Shown here piece after piece: positions 20,819-31,069 of a DNA stretch of 44,026 nucleotides. The notes beneath the pieces were generated by a model that was not told the DNA's origin, searched no databases, and saw only the letters and a program-made list of their open reading frames with translations. The stretch is from an uncultured Acidimicrobiales bacterium. GTDB lineage: Bacteria; Actinomycetota; Acidimicrobiia; Acidimicrobiales; AC-14. The stretch lies in assembly GCA_902805665.1 (NCBI GenBank), contig CADCTB010000189.1, positions 1 to 44,026 on the forward strand, written 5' to 3'. A program made the position numbers and the translations under genes. The stretch's first letter is position 1. The number at the start of each line of letters is the position of its first letter.

Positions 20819-22161
20819 TCGACGTCCCCGCGCTCCTCCCGACCCTCTCCGAGTGGCTGCCCCGTCAGCGGTGGTACTCCGGGCAAGCCGAGCCGACGTC
20901 GCTGACGATCCTCGACCAGGAGATTCGCGGCGACGCCTTCCCTGTGCTCGTCCGTCTGCTGCTGCAGGCCGACGGCTACGCCTATCAGGTCCTCATCGGC
21001 GTCCGTGGGCGCGACGAGCACCCCGACTTCCTCCGCGGCCACGAGCAGGCGTGGATCGCCGACATCGCCACCACCCGGGGCGACGCCATCGCCTACGACG
21101 CGGTGTTCGACTCCGAGCTGGCCCTCGTGATCCTCGACGCCGTGGCCCCGCACGAGAAGGCGGAGCGGGCCCGGCTGATGAGCGCCGAACAGTCGAACAG
21201 CTCGATCGTCTACGACGAGCGCCTCATCCTCAAGCTCTTCCGGCGGGTGCAGCGGGGTCACAATCCCGAGGTCGAGATCACCGAAGCCCTCGCCCGCCAG
21301 GGGTTCACCTGCGTGGCCGAGCCGCTGGCCACCCAGCGGGTGGGCGAGTACGACCTGGCCATCCTCCAGCCCTTCCTGGCCGGCGCCACCGAGGGGTGGG
21401 CCCTGGCCCTGACCTCGCTTCGGGACCTCTTCGGGATGCACGACACGTCGTCGATCCCGATCATCAGCCTCGACGCCCCGCCACCGCCCATGGATCCCGG
21501 CCAGGCCGGCGGCGACTTCGCCGGCGAGGCGTCACGCCTCGGCGCGATGACGGGCGGCATGCACGTGGCCCTGGCCGAGGCGTTCGGCCGCCACCCCGCC
21601 GACCCACAGGCCTGGGCGTCGTCGATCGCCAAGCAGGTCGGCGGCCTGGAGCCGGGCGACGTCGACCTCCGCGGCGCCAAGGCCATCATCGACCAGTTGG
21701 GTGACCTGGAGGCCGGATCCGCGATCCGCGTCCACGGCGACTACCACCTGGGCCAGGTGCTCCGCACCGATGCCGGCTGGTTCGTGCTCGACTTCGAAGG
21801 GGAGCCCGCCCGGCCCCTCGACGAGCGCCGCCGTCCGTCGTCGCCGCTCAAGGACGTCGCCGGGATGCTGCGGTCCTTCCACTACGCCTCGGCGGTGGCC
21901 CGCACCGAGCGCGACGAGAGCGCCCTCGAGGGCATGGCCGCGGCGTGGGAGAACCGCAATCGCCAGGCCTTCCTACGCGGCTACATGCGGGCCGCCGAAC
22001 CGGGGGGCATCCTCCCTTCCGACCCGGAGTGCGTGGCGGTGGTGCTGGCCGCCTTCGAGCTCGAGAAGGCCGTGTACGAACTGGGGTACGAACGGGCCTT
22101 CCGGCCCGAATGGGCGCACATCCCGCTTTCCGCCCTGCGACGACTGACGGAGGCAACGTGA
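20815..22161 (+). CDS. mak: Maltokinase (Pep2-like)
   Basis: Phosphorylates maltose to maltose 1-phosphate, the GlgE donor, using ATP. 448 residues, normal for the family. The N-terminal cap (1-110) is followed by a kinase-like fold with [17 protein letters not shown], the catalytic [10 protein letters not shown] (Asp309) and the metal-binding DFEGEP (Asp326), then the family stretch [23 protein letters not shown] at 20815 overlaps the treS stop (GTGA), and the 3' end overlaps glgB in the same way, so the protein products are probably made in step. Confident from motifs and context. Confidence 0.94.
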   Translation: MIDVPALLPTLSEWLPRQRWYSGQAEPTSLTILDQEIRGDAFPVLVRLLLQADGYAYQVLIGVRGRDEHPDFLRGHEQAWIADIATTRGDAIAYDAVFDSELALVILDAVAPHEKAERARLMSAEQSNSSIVYDERLILKLFRRVQRGHNPEVEITEALARQGFTCVAEPLATQRVGEYDLAILQPFLAGATEGWALALTSLRDLFGMHDTSSIPIISLDAPPPPMDPGQAGGDFAGEASRLGAMTGGMHVALAEAFGRHPADPQAWASSIAKQVGGLEPGDVDLRGAKAIIDQLGDLEAGSAIRVHGDYHLGQVLRTDAGWFVLDFEGEPARPLDERRRPSSPLKDVAGMLRSFHYASAVARTERDESALEGMAAAWENRNRQAFLRGYMRAAEPGGILPSDPECVAVVLAAFELEKAVYELGYERAFRPEWAHIPLSALRRLTEAT

Positions 22162-24314
22162 GGGGCTCAACCGCCACTGTGGATCTCAACGCGCTGGTCG
22201 ACGGAACCGAGGCGGACCCGCACCGGATACTCGGTCCCCATGGCGACCTGGTGCGGGCGTGGCGCCCGGACGCATCCGCCGTCACGCTGGTGCTGTCCGA
22301 CGGCAGTCAGGTTCCCATGGTGCAGGAGCACCCGGCCGGGGTGTTCGTGGCCAAGGGCGTGGACCTGCCTCCGGAGGGTGCGGCGGACTACCGGTTCGAG
22401 GTGGCGTACCCCAGCGGCGACAGCTGGCGGGTCGACGATCCGTACCGGTTCTGGCCGACCTTGGGCGACGTCGACCTGTACCTCCTCGGTGAGGGCCGGC
22501 ACGAGCGCCTGTGGCACCGGCTCGGCGCCCGGCCCACCGAGCACCAGGGCGCGGCAGGAACGGCCTTCGCGGTGTGGGCGCCGGGGGCTCGCAGCGTGCG
22601 GGTGGTGGGCGACTGCAACAGCTGGGACGGTCGCCAGCACCCCATGCGCAGGATCGGCTCGTCGGGCGTGTGGGAGCTCTTCATCCCCGGCATCGGCCAC
22701 GGATCCCGCTACAAGTACGAGATCCTCACCGCCGCCGGCCACATCACCCTCAAGGCCGACCCGCTGGCCACCGCCACCCAAGCGCCTCCCGAGACGGCGA
22801 GCATGGTGTACCAGTCGTCCTACGAATGGGGCGACGCCGACTGGATCCAGCGCCGCCGCGACGCCAACCCCTGGACCAGCCCGATGTCGGTCTACGAGTG
22901 CCACATGGCGTCGTGGCGGCACGTGCCCGAGGAGGGCGACCGGCCGCTGACCTACCGGGAGATGGCCGAGCAGCTGCCCGCGTACCTCAACGAGATGGGC
23001 TTCACCCACGTGGAGTTCCTGCCCGTGGCCGAGCACCCCTTCGGGGGTTCGTGGGGCTACCAGGTCACCGCCTACTACGCGCCCACGGCCCGCTTCGGTA
23101 CGCCCGACGACTTCCGGTACCTGGTCGACGCGCTGCACCAGGCCGGCATCGGGGTGATCGTCGACTGGGTGCCGGCCCACTTCCCGAAGGACGCCTTCGC
23201 CCTCGCCCAGTTCGACGGGACGGCGTTGTACGAGCACGCCGATCCCCGCCAGGGCGAGCACCCCGACTGGGGCACGCTGGTGTTCAACTTCGGCCGCCAC
23301 GAGGTGAGCAACTTCCTCCTGGCCAACGCCCTGTACTGGATCGAGGAGCTGCACATCGACGGTCTCCGCGTCGACGCGGTGGCGTCCATGCTCTATCTCG
23401 ACTACTCCCGTGAAGAGGGCCAGTGGGTGCCCAACAAGTTCGGCGGTCGGGAGAACCTCGAGGCCGTCGAGTTCCTGCGCCAACTCAACACCCTGGTCCA
23501 CGCCGAGCACCCGGGTGTGCTCACGATCGCCGAGGAGTCCACCTCCTGGCCGGGCGTCTCCCGCCCCGTGTACCTGGGCGGCCTCGGCTTCGGCTTCAAG
23601 TGGAACATGGGCTGGATGCACGACTCGCTCACGTACTTCTCCAAGGAGCCGGTGCACCGCCGTCACCACCACCAGCAGCTGACCTTCGGCCTGCTGTACG
23701 CGTTCTCCGAGAACTTCGTCCTGCCCATCTCCCACGACGAGGTGGTGCACGGCAAGGGCTCGCTCATCAACAAGATGCCCGGGGACAAGGGCGCCAGGCT
23801 CGCCGGCCTGCGGGCCCTGCTGGCCTGGATGTGGGCCCACCCCGGCAAGCAACTGCTGTTCATGGGCTGTGAGATCGGACAGGAGCGCGAGTGGTCGCAC
23901 GACCGCAGCCTGGACTGGGATCTGCTGGGCGACCCCGGCCACCAGGGGGTGCAGCTGCTGGTCCGGGAGCTGAACCGGATCTACCTCCAGGAGCCCGCGC
24001 TGTGGCAGGTCGACTTCGAGGGCGAGGGCTTCGAGTGGATCGATGCCAACGACGCCGACCAGAACGTCCTGTCGTTCTGCCGGTACTCCGAGGGGCGTGA
24101 GCGCTCACTGGCGTGCATCGCCAACCTGTCAGGCACCGACCGCCCCGGCTACCGCATCGGCCTGCCGCAGCAAGGCTCCTGGGAGGTGGCGCTCGACACG
24201 ACGATGGTCAACGGGGGCTACCGGTCCACCGAGCCCACGCCGTGGCACGGCTTCAACCAGTCGCTCACGATCGACCTTCCGTCGATGAGCGTGGTCTGGC
24301 TCGTCAACCACTGA
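22158..24314 (+). CDS. glgB: 1,4-alpha-glucan branching enzyme
   Basis: Introduces alpha-1,6 branches into the glucan made by GlgE. 718 residues. An N-terminal branching-enzyme domain and a CBM48 (about 20-220, with [20 protein letters not shown]) precede the GH13 barrel: [26 protein letters not shown], nucleophile Asp406 in [14 protein letters not shown], acid/base Glu459 in [10 protein letters not shown], and [12 protein letters not shown]. The numbering nearly matches E. coli GlgB (405/458). GTG at 22158 has GGAGG at 22149-22153 and overlaps the maltokinase stop. Last gene of the GlgE operon; the 76 bp to the next gene hold a new -10 box. Confidence 0.97.
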   Translation: MRGSTATVDLNALVDGTEADPHRILGPHGDLVRAWRPDASAVTLVLSDGSQVPMVQEHPAGVFVAKGVDLPPEGAADYRFEVAYPSGDSWRVDDPYRFWPTLGDVDLYLLGEGRHERLWHRLGARPTEHQGAAGTAFAVWAPGARSVRVVGDCNSWDGRQHPMRRIGSSGVWELFIPGIGHGSRYKYEILTAAGHITLKADPLATATQAPPETASMVYQSSYEWGDADWIQRRRDANPWTSPMSVYECHMASWRHVPEEGDRPLTYREMAEQLPAYLNEMGFTHVEFLPVAEHPFGGSWGYQVTAYYAPTARFGTPDDFRYLVDALHQAGIGVIVDWVPAHFPKDAFALAQFDGTALYEHADPRQGEHPDWGTLVFNFGRHEVSNFLLANALYWIEELHIDGLRVDAVASMLYLDYSREEGQWVPNKFGGRENLEAVEFLRQLNTLVHAEHPGVLTIAEESTSWPGVSRPVYLGGLGFGFKWNMGWMHDSLTYFSKEPVHRRHHHQQLTFGLLYAFSENFVLPISHDEVVHGKGSLINKMPGDKGARLAGLRALLAWMWAHPGKQLLFMGCEIGQEREWSHDRSLDWDLLGDPGHQGVQLLVRELNRIYLQEPALWQVDFEGEGFEWIDANDADQNVLSFCRYSEGRERSLACIANLSGTDRPGYRIGLPQQGSWEVALDTTMVNGGYRSTEPTPWHGFNQSLTIDLPSMSVVWLVNH

Positions 24315-24378
24315 CGCCCTGGACGTAGGCATCGCACTATTCGGGCGCCGGCAGGGAGTTGAAGCCCTCTCTCCTGGG

Positions 24379-24384
24379 TAGCTT
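24379..24384 (+). promoter_or_regulatory. Putative -10 box for the penicillin-binding protein gene
   Basis: TAGCTT lies 6 nt before the GTG at 24391, consistent with a leaderless transcript. TTGAAG at 24359-24364 gives a spacer of only 14 bp, so the -35 is doubtful. Confidence 0.45.
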
Positions 24385-24390
24385 CACCGC

Positions 24391-26415
24391 GTGTTCGCGT
24401 CGGCGCCCATGGCCCTGGGGCGGGCGGCCACGAGGTACGTGGGCAATGGCGCGAGGGTTCTGGGCCGGTGGGCCTTGACCGTCGGGGTGGCGGGCGTCCT
24501 CCTGGCCATCGGCAGCGCTCTGCTGCTCACCCAGGCCAAGACGTTCTTCACCGCCGGAGAGGTCGGATCCGACCTGCCCAAGATCGAGCTGGCACCCCTG
24601 GCGACTCGGTCGGCCCTCCATGCCGCCGACGGCAGTGTCCTGCAGTACCTGCACGGCGAGGAGGACCGCCAGCCGGTCCCGATCGACAGGGTGCCCCCGC
24701 ATGTGGTCAGCGCCGTCCTCGCCGCCGAGGACGAGCGCTACTTCGAGCACGGCCCACTTGATCTGCGGTCGATCACCCGGGCGCTCGTGTCGAACGTCGA
24801 GGCCGGTGAGGTTTCCGAGGGGGGGTCCACCATCACCCAGCAGCTGGTCAAGACCGCGCTCCTGAACCCGAAGCAGGACGTCAACCGCAAGCTCCAGGAA
24901 GCGTCCTTGGCGATCCGCCTCGAGCGCCAGATGACCAAGATCCAGATCCTCGAGCGCTATCTGAACACCGTCTACTTCGGCAACGGCGCCTACGGACTCC
25001 AAGCTGCGGCCGAGCGCTACTACCAGACCGACGTCGACAAGCTGACCCTCGGCCAGGGCATCCTGCTGGCCGGGCTGATCCGCAACCCCGTCGGGGCCGA
25101 CCCGTACACCAACCCGGTGGACGCCCGAACCCGCCGTGACGCGATCATCGACCGCATGGCCCGGCTGGGTCACGTCATCCCCGAGCAGGAGGTGGGGCTC
25201 AAGGCCGAGCCGTTGCCGGCCCCGGTTCCGAAGGCGGTGAACGAGAGCACCAACTACTTCACCCGTCATGTCGTCGACCTGCTGCTGAAGGACCCCAGAT
25301 ACCTGGGCGGCACCGAGCCGGACCGCAACCGGCTCGTGTTCAGAGGCGGCCTCGACATCCACACCACGATCATCCCCTCGGCCCAGGCGATGGCAGAGCG
25401 GTCCGTGGCCGAGACGCTGCCGGCCGACCGCGGCCAGTTCAACGCCGCCCTGGTCTCAGTCGAGCCCTCCAGTGGCGCGGTGCGGGCCGCGGTGAGCGGC
25501 CTCGACTTCGGTCAGCACAAGGTCGACCTCATCACCGGTCAGGGCCGCCAGACGGGGTCGGCATTCAAGATGCTCACCCTGATGGCGGCTCTCGAGCACG
25601 GCGAGATCCCCGCGGACACGATCCTGGGATCGGCCCCCTGCGGGATTCCCGATCCCCTGAGCGTCGACAGGGTCTGGAGCCCGAGGAACGTCGAGGGGCA
25701 GGCGGCGGGCGTCCTCAGCCTGACGGAGGCCACCGTCAACTCCGTGAACTGCGCCTACGCCCGGCTCATCAAGCTGGTGGGGCCGGAGAAGGTGGTCGAT
25801 GTGGCCAGACGAATGGGCATCCGAAAGGCCGATCTCCAGCCCCTGCTCTCGCTGACCCTCGGATCCTTCGACGTGACGCCCCTGGAGATGGCTTCCGCCT
25901 ACGCCACCCTCGCCAACGACGGCGAGTACCGGGAGCCCTACTTCATCGACCGCATCCAGGACCGCGCCGGGAACGTGCTGTTCACGCAGGCCCTGAAGGG
26001 TGAGCGGGCGGTGTCCGTCCACCACGCCCGGACCGTCGCCCAGACGCTCATCCAGGTCGTGCAGCGGGGCACCGGGACCGCCGCGCAGATCCCCTCGTGG
26101 CAGGTGGCGGGGAAGACCGGCTCCACCGATCTCAACCAGGACGCCTGGTTCGTCGGCGTCACCCCGAAGCTGGCCACCGCGGTGTGGATGGGCGCACCGT
26201 CCGGCAAGGTCTCCATGTACAACGTCGGGACTTTCCCCCGGGTGTATGGCGGCACCTATCCAGCGATGATCTTCGGCGCCTACATGAAGCAGGTCCTCGC
26301 CGGTCAGGCGCGTGTCGACTTCCCAGCACCCGACCGGGTGCCGAACCAGCGGGCTCCCAAGTACCTCGCGGTCCAGGGCGACGTGCCCGTGCAACCGCGG
26401 CCGAGACGGCGATGA
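24391..26415 (+). CDS. Bifunctional penicillin-binding protein (class A PBP)
   Basis: Polymerises and cross-links peptidoglycan outside the membrane. 674 residues. One transmembrane helix (about 27-47) anchors it. The GT51 glycosyltransferase domain (about 80-260) has AAEDERYFEHG with the catalytic Glu113 and GGSTITQQLVKT. The transpeptidase domain has all three motifs: SAFK at 390-393 (Ser390 acylated by beta-lactams), SVN at 451-453 and KTG at 575-577. The tail is short and basic/Pro-rich. GTG start, probably leaderless. The gene is monocistronic, between glgB and the convergent nitrilase gene. Confidence 0.95.
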   Translation: MFASAPMALGRAATRYVGNGARVLGRWALTVGVAGVLLAIGSALLLTQAKTFFTAGEVGSDLPKIELAPLATRSALHAADGSVLQYLHGEEDRQPVPIDRVPPHVVSAVLAAEDERYFEHGPLDLRSITRALVSNVEAGEVSEGGSTITQQLVKTALLNPKQDVNRKLQEASLAIRLERQMTKIQILERYLNTVYFGNGAYGLQAAAERYYQTDVDKLTLGQGILLAGLIRNPVGADPYTNPVDARTRRDAIIDRMARLGHVIPEQEVGLKAEPLPAPVPKAVNESTNYFTRHVVDLLLKDPRYLGGTEPDRNRLVFRGGLDIHTTIIPSAQAMAERSVAETLPADRGQFNAALVSVEPSSGAVRAAVSGLDFGQHKVDLITGQGRQTGSAFKMLTLMAALEHGEIPADTILGSAPCGIPDPLSVDRVWSPRNVEGQAAGVLSLTEATVNSVNCAYARLIKLVGPEKVVDVARRMGIRKADLQPLLSLTLGSFDVTPLEMASAYATLANDGEYREPYFIDRIQDRAGNVLFTQALKGERAVSVHHARTVAQTLIQVVQRGTGTAAQIPSWQVAGKTGSTDLNQDAWFVGVTPKLATAVWMGAPSGKVSMYNVGTFPRVYGGTYPAMIFGAYMKQVLAGQARVDFPAPDRVPNQRAPKYLAVQGDVPVQPRPRRR

Positions 26416-26421
26416 GCAGCG

Positions 26422-26444
26422 GCGGGCATCGACACCACGCCCGC
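26422..26444. terminator. Hairpin between convergent PBP and nitrilase-like genes
   Basis: GCGGGC (26422-26427) pairs with GCCCGC (26439-26444) around an 11-nt loop, and flanking CAGCGGCG and CGCCGGCTG almost extend the stem. It lies in the 44-bp gap between two stop codons, so it may serve both directions. No T-run. Confidence 0.4.
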
Positions 26445-26459
26445 ACAAAGCGCCGGCTG

Positions 26460-27416
26460 TCAGTTCTCCGCCGTGACCGGACCGATCGCCAGGCGGAGGA
26501 GGTCGGGACGCGAGAAGTGGCCGACGGGATCGAACTGATGGCGTGACGCCCGGGCCGTCTGGACGTCGAGCTCGGCGAAGAGCAGGCCCTCCTCGCCCTC
26601 CAGCGGGCCGGCGAGTACCTCCCCGAGAGGGCCGACGATCACCGAGACTCCGCCCGACATCTGTCCGCCATCGTCGGAGTACAGCTCGTCTCTGAAGGGG
26701 ACGTCGGAGGGCACGTCCGCCGCCTGGGCCCAGAAGCTGGCGCCGATGACGTAGACCCTCCCCTCCTTGGCGATGTGACGCAGGGTGGCCACCCAGACGT
26801 CGGAGTTGTCCCAGGTCGGAGCCACGTAGACGTCGATGCCCTGCTCGTAGAGCGCCATGCGGGCGAGCGGCATGTAGTTCTCCCAGGAGGTCAGCCCACC
26901 CAGCCGACCGAAGGGCGTCTCCAGCACCTCGAGTGACGATGCGTCGCCCATGCCCCACACCAACCGCTCGGCACCGGTCGCCACCAGCTTCCGGTGGGCA
27001 CCGAGCAGCTCACCGGTCGGGCCGAAACACAGCTGAGTGTCGAAGAGGGTGCTGCCTCGCTCCTCCCGCTCGTTCACGCCGATCGACACGTAGCAGTTGG
27101 CTTGCTGGGCGGCAGTGGCCAGCGCCTCCGTCGCCGAGTCCCCTAGCACCACCGCCTGGTCGAACAAGCGGCCGTAGAGCGCCTCCGCCCGTATCTCCCA
27201 GGGCCTCATCCGCCACACCCAGTCCGGATACCCGGGGACAAACGCCTCCGAGAAGACGACAAGGCCCGCCCCTTCACCGGCCGCTTGCTCGATGAGGCCG
27301 CACGCCTTGTCGACCGTCGCATCTCGGTCGAGGAACACGGGTGCGGCCTGTATCGCGGCCACCTTCACCTTCTCGATCTCGTCCACGATGGGCCTCCGTT
27401 CCGGTATGTCGTTCAT
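26460..27416 (-). CDS. Nitrilase-superfamily protein with the catalytic Cys replaced by Ser
   Basis: 318 residues, cytoplasmic. The fold is that of branch-1 nitrilases: Glu57 in VVFSEAFVPGYP, Lys143 in HRKLVATGAERLVWG, and the nucleophile region GGLTSWENYMPLARMALY. In active enzymes the residue before WEN is Cys (usual GGL-x-C-WEN); here it is Ser177 (codon TCC, read on the minus strand). The Lys-to-nucleophile distance (34) is that of true nitrilases, so the alignment is secure. The P of the usual KLxPT is also Ala. The protein may be inactive, may act with serine, or may have a binding role. The ATG overlaps the stop of the upstream membrane-protein gene (ATGA), so the two are coupled. Confidence 0.85.
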   Translation of the reverse strand: MNDIPERRPIVDEIEKVKVAAIQAAPVFLDRDATVDKACGLIEQAAGEGAGLVVFSEAFVPGYPDWVWRMRPWEIRAEALYGRLFDQAVVLGDSATEALATAAQQANCYVSIGVNEREERGSTLFDTQLCFGPTGELLGAHRKLVATGAERLVWGMGDASSLEVLETPFGRLGGLTSWENYMPLARMALYEQGIDVYVAPTWDNSDVWVATLRHIAKEGRVYVIGASFWAQAADVPSDVPFRDELYSDDGGQMSGGVSVIVGPLGEVLAGPLEGEEGLLFAELDVQTARASRHQFDPVGHFSRPDLLRLAIGPVTAEN

Positions 27417-28711
27417 GAGGGTCCGATGGATGGCTGCACCACGACCACGAGCCGCTCGACGACGTCGTGGGAAGCGGCTCCGTACGTCACGAGAGGGGAC
27501 ATCGGGTCCGCCAGCCCGGTGTGGAGGCCCCTGCGCAGCTCGCTCCATCCGACCATGGAGATGGCTATGGCCACCCCGGCGATCACCAGGCCCACCACGA
27601 CGGCGATGACCACCAGCATCGGCAGTCGCAGCCGGCGGCGGGGAGGAGGGGCCGGGGTGGCCTCCTCGAGCACAAGGTCCGTGGGGGTCACCCTGACCGC
27701 CTCGGCCACGTCGTCCGCGGTCATAGTCAGCGGCGGAAGGGCGCCTTCGGCTTCTTCCTCTGGGTCGCCCAGAACCATTTCCCCGCCGTCGGCCACATCC
27801 GCAGTGGGGGCGTCGGAGGTGTCGGTGACGGCGACCGCAGGTGCCTTCGGAGCAAGCACCAGAGCCACACGGTCCTCCGTGCGGGGGCGGAGGAGGCCCA
27901 GCGCCTCGTCGAGGGACACCTGCAGAGTGCCCACCGCCTGCCGGATCCCCGTCAGCTCCTCCTGGATGATGACGATCGCCGCCCGGAGCGCGGCCAACTC
28001 CGCCGCCGCGGGACCGGTGAACTGGATGCCCGGCGTCTCACCACTGTCCGTCTCGGCCCGCTGGTGGGCCGGACCGGGGGCGTCAACGACCCGTCGGGCC
28101 GACGGTTCTCGGTGTGCTTCCATTCCGTCGAGGTCGCCAGTGGACTGCCTCCGGTGTCCGGCTGGTACCCCGCCCTCGCCGGGCTCCGACGCTTGACCTG
28201 TGCTCGGGGGGAGCGGACCGACACCGTCGAGCAGCCGATGCAGTCGATCATTGAGTGAGAGTTGCGCTCCGTTCTCGTCGCGCTCCGTCACCCCGAGGCC
28301 GGTGAGCAGGGCGTGAGCCCGTTCCCTGCGGTCCCGGCCCGCCGAGCGACGCAGCATGAGCAAGCGGTCCGACAAGGAGTACGGCATGAACGCTCCGGCT
28401 CGCGGCACGTCGAAGCCGTCGAGAACCTCCTGGGCCGTCTTGGGCTCCCACGTCCCGAGCTTGATGTCCTCCCCGTACAGCTCACAGGCGGCAAGGGCGA
28501 TGGCGTCTGCGTTGGTGTGGTCAATGGCCCCCCCGAACGCTCGACGGAGCTCGATGAACAGCGACAGGTAGGCGTCCACCGTTTCCGGTGCCATGACCTC
28601 GACGGGGCGATCGTTCGCAGGTCGGGACTCTCGCGGAGTGTCAGTGGCTCTCGAGCGTCGACGGCCGGAGGCAAACCACCGAGCCGGTTGCCTTCCCGTA
28701 TGAGAAGCCAT
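27413..28711 (-). CDS. Unknown single-pass membrane protein coupled to the nitrilase homologue
   Basis: 432 residues; I do not recognise the family. A basic, disordered-looking start (1-30) leads to a helical domain (about 38-160; contains FIELRRAFGGAIDHTNADAI and a Tyr-Ser-Leu-Ser-Asp-Arg-Leu run), then a Pro/Gly-rich linker, a predicted long helix with heptad-like Leu/Ile spacing (AAELAALRAAIVIIQEELT, continuing past LDEALGLL), an acidic linker and one transmembrane helix (about 365-389) preceded by RRRLRLP. The last 43 residues would be outside the cell. ATG at 28711 has GGGAAGG upstream. By the positive-inside rule, most of the protein is cytoplasmic, where it could hold the nitrilase-like product at the membrane; that is inference. 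Confidence 0.65.
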   Translation of the reverse strand: MASHTGRQPARWFASGRRRSRATDTPRESRPANDRPVEVMAPETVDAYLSLFIELRRAFGGAIDHTNADAIALAACELYGEDIKLGTWEPKTAQEVLDGFDVPRAGAFMPYSLSDRLLMLRRSAGRDRRERAHALLTGLGVTERDENGAQLSLNDRLHRLLDGVGPLPPSTGQASEPGEGGVPAGHRRQSTGDLDGMEAHREPSARRVVDAPGPAHQRAETDSGETPGIQFTGPAAAELAALRAAIVIIQEELTGIRQAVGTLQVSLDEALGLLRPRTEDRVALVLAPKAPAVAVTDTSDAPTADVADGGEMVLGDPEEEAEGALPPLTMTADDVAEAVRVTPTDLVLEEATPAPPPRRRLRLPMLVVIAVVVGLVIAGVAIAISMVGWSELRRGLHTGLADPMSPLVTYGAASHDVVERLVVVVQPSIGPS

Positions 28712-28920
28712 CGTTCCGCCTTCCCTACCCCTGACTGGGCTCTCCCCCTTTTCGTGCCCGGCCAACCACTCTCCGTCAGAATGGGACCGAGAAGGCGTTC
28801 GACATCCGAGACGGGCCCCCGGCCTCTGTGGCACCGTCCTGCGGGCCTAGGCCCCACCAGGGGTGGCGGCGGCCGGCCATGGCCGACGGTGACGCCGTCC
28901 CAAATCCGCGACCGGACGCC

Positions 28921-28926
28921 TACCCT
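28921..28926 (+). promoter_or_regulatory. Putative -10 box for the cysteine desulfurase-mnmA operon
   Basis: TACCCT lies 7 nt before the GTG at 28934, with no Shine-Dalgarno sequence between. The remaining 28712-28920 gap holds only short GC-rich stems (for example GACGG/CCGTC near 28884-28898) and nothing coding that I can support. Confidence 0.5.
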
Positions 28927-28933
28927 GGAATCC

Positions 28934-30058
28934 GTGCCCGCCTACCTCGACAACGCAGCGTCCATCCCCATGCGCCCGGAGGCGGTCGAGGCCATGCTCC
29001 CGTTCCTGACGGAGCGTTACGGCAACCCGTCGGGCGCCCACGCTGTCTCCCGCGAGGCCCGCAAGGCCGTCGACGAGGCGCGTGACACCGTCGCCCACTG
29101 CCTTGGCGCCCGGCCGGCCGAGATCGTCTTCACCGGCAGCGGCACCGAGGCCGACAACCTGGCCATCATCGGCGCCCACGCCGTGCGCCCCGGTCCCACT
29201 GTCTGTTCGGCCATCGAGCACCACGCCGTGCTTCACGCCTGCGACGCGCTGGGCGACAACCGGCTGGCGCCGGTGGGCGCCGATGGCGTCGTCGACCTCG
29301 ACCGGCTCGCCGACCTGCTCGACCCGTCGGTGTCGGTGGTGTCGGTGATGCTCGCCAACAACGAGGTCGGCACGATTGAGCCGCTGGCCGACGTCGCTCC
29401 ACTGGTGCGGGAGCGGGCGCCCGAGGCCGTGCTCCACACCGACGCAGTGCAGGCGTTCTCCTGGCTCGACGTGGCGGACGCGGCCGCCTCCGCGGACCTG
29501 GTGGCGGTGAGCGCCCACAAGTTCGGCGGGCCCAAGGGGGTGGGCGCGCTGGTCGTCCGCCAGGGTGTGACGGTGAGGCCCATCATCCACGGCGGGGGCC
29601 AGGAGCGCGATCGGCGCAGCGGCACCCACAACGTGGCCGGGATCGTCGCCATGGCTGCCGCCATGCGGGCCACCGTGGAGCAGCGGGAGGCCACGGTCGC
29701 CCGGGTGCGGGAGTTGCGCGACCGCCTGGCCGAGGGGCTGCTGGCCACGGTGCCGGGCTGCACCGAGACCGGCGACCGGGCGTCGAAGATCGCCGGCAAC
29801 TGCCACGTGTCGTTCGAGGGCGTGGAGTCGGAGTCCCTGCTCGTCCTGCTCGATGCGGCGGGTGTGTACGCCTCGGCCGGCTCCGCATGTGCCAGTGGCG
29901 CGGTCGACCCGTCCCACGTGCTGGCCGCGATGGGTCTGAGCCGGGCCCAGGCCATCGGATCGCTGCGGTTGTCGCTCGGCCCCGGCACGACCGACGCCGA
30001 CGTCGACCTGGCCTTGGCGGTCATCCCGCCGGCGGTGGAGCGGCTGCGGGCGTCATGA
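28934..30058 (+). CDS. Cysteine desulfurase (IscS/NifS type)
   Basis: PLP enzyme that takes sulfur from cysteine as a persulfide for Fe-S clusters and thiolated tRNA. 374 residues. The opening YLDNAASIPMRPEAVEAM and GNPSGAH, the HHAVLHAC region (PLP-stacking His), the Schiff-base Lys196 in SAHKFGGPKG, and the persulfide-forming Cys319 in SAGSACASGAVDPSHVL are all present. GTG at 28934 follows a -10 box; upstream in-frame sequence is open but not protein-like. Its stop overlaps the mnmA ATG, so MnmA is the probable main partner. iscS is the likely name, but NifS/IscS subtypes cannot be separated here. Confidence 0.93.
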   Translation: MPAYLDNAASIPMRPEAVEAMLPFLTERYGNPSGAHAVSREARKAVDEARDTVAHCLGARPAEIVFTGSGTEADNLAIIGAHAVRPGPTVCSAIEHHAVLHACDALGDNRLAPVGADGVVDLDRLADLLDPSVSVVSVMLANNEVGTIEPLADVAPLVRERAPEAVLHTDAVQAFSWLDVADAAASADLVAVSAHKFGGPKGVGALVVRQGVTVRPIIHGGGQERDRRSGTHNVAGIVAMAAAMRATVEQREATVARVRELRDRLAEGLLATVPGCTETGDRASKIAGNCHVSFEGVESESLLVLLDAAGVYASAGSACASGAVDPSHVLAAMGLSRAQAIGSLRLSLGPGTTDADVDLALAVIPPAVERLRAS

Positions 30059-31069
30059 CCCGGGTCTTGGCCGCCATGTCCGGCGGCGTGGACTCCTCCG
30101 TCGCCGCCGCCCTGCTGGTGGAGCAGGGCCACGAGGTGGTCGGGGTGACGTTGCGGCTCTGGGACAACGACACCGACGCCGGCTGCTGCTCGGTCGCCGA
30201 GATCGACGACGCCCGCCGGGTGGCCCACGTGCTCGGGATCGACCACCTGGTGTGGACGTTCGTCGACGAGTTCGACGCCCAGGTAGTGGCGCCGTACGTC
30301 GCCGCCCACGCCAACGGCCTTACGCCGAACCCGTGCATCGAGTGCAACCGCCACCTGAAGTTCGGCCGCCTCCTGCGCCGGGCCCGCCAACTGGGGTTCG
30401 ACGCGGTCGCCACCGGCCACCACGCCCGCGTGGTCGACGGCCGGCTGCTCCGGGGCGCCGATCCCTTGAAGGACCAGTCATACGTTCTCTACGTGCTGGG
30501 CCAGGACGAGCTGCGCCGATGCCGGTTCCCCGTCGGCCCGATGACCAAGGCCGAGGTACGGGCCAAGGCCGCCGCCCTCGGCCTGCCCACGGCCGACAAG
30601 CCCGACAGCCAGGACGTCTGCTTCGTCACGACGAGCGGTGGTCGCGAGGCGCTGCTTGCCTCACGCATCCCTCTCCATCCCGGCCGGGTGATCGACACGG
30701 CCGGCGCCGAGGTCGGACGGGTGGACGCGCTCGAGCTGGTCACCGTCGGCCAGCGCCGGGGGCTGGGGACGGGGGGCGGGGCCAAGCGCTACGCCATCTC
30801 CGTCGACCCGACGGCCGGCACGGTCGTGGTCGGCGAGGCCGGCGACCTTCTCGCCGGATCGGTCGAGCTCACCCAGCTGTGCTGGGTCAACGAGCCGGTC
30901 GAGGGCCCGGTCCAGGCCCAGACCAGCGCCCACGCGGACGCGGTGGATGCCACGCTCGAGGGCGCCACCGTGGCCTTCGCCGAGCCGCAACGCCGGGTGG
31001 CGCCCGGTCAGAGCGTCGTCCTCTACCGGGGCGACGAAGTCCTGGGCGGAGGCATCGCAACCCCCATGC

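Noticed and set aside
26416-28933. Recent mobile insertion carrying the nitrilase and membrane-protein genes
   Set aside because: No transposase, terminal repeats, target duplication or tRNA edge; the impression of different composition is only slight.
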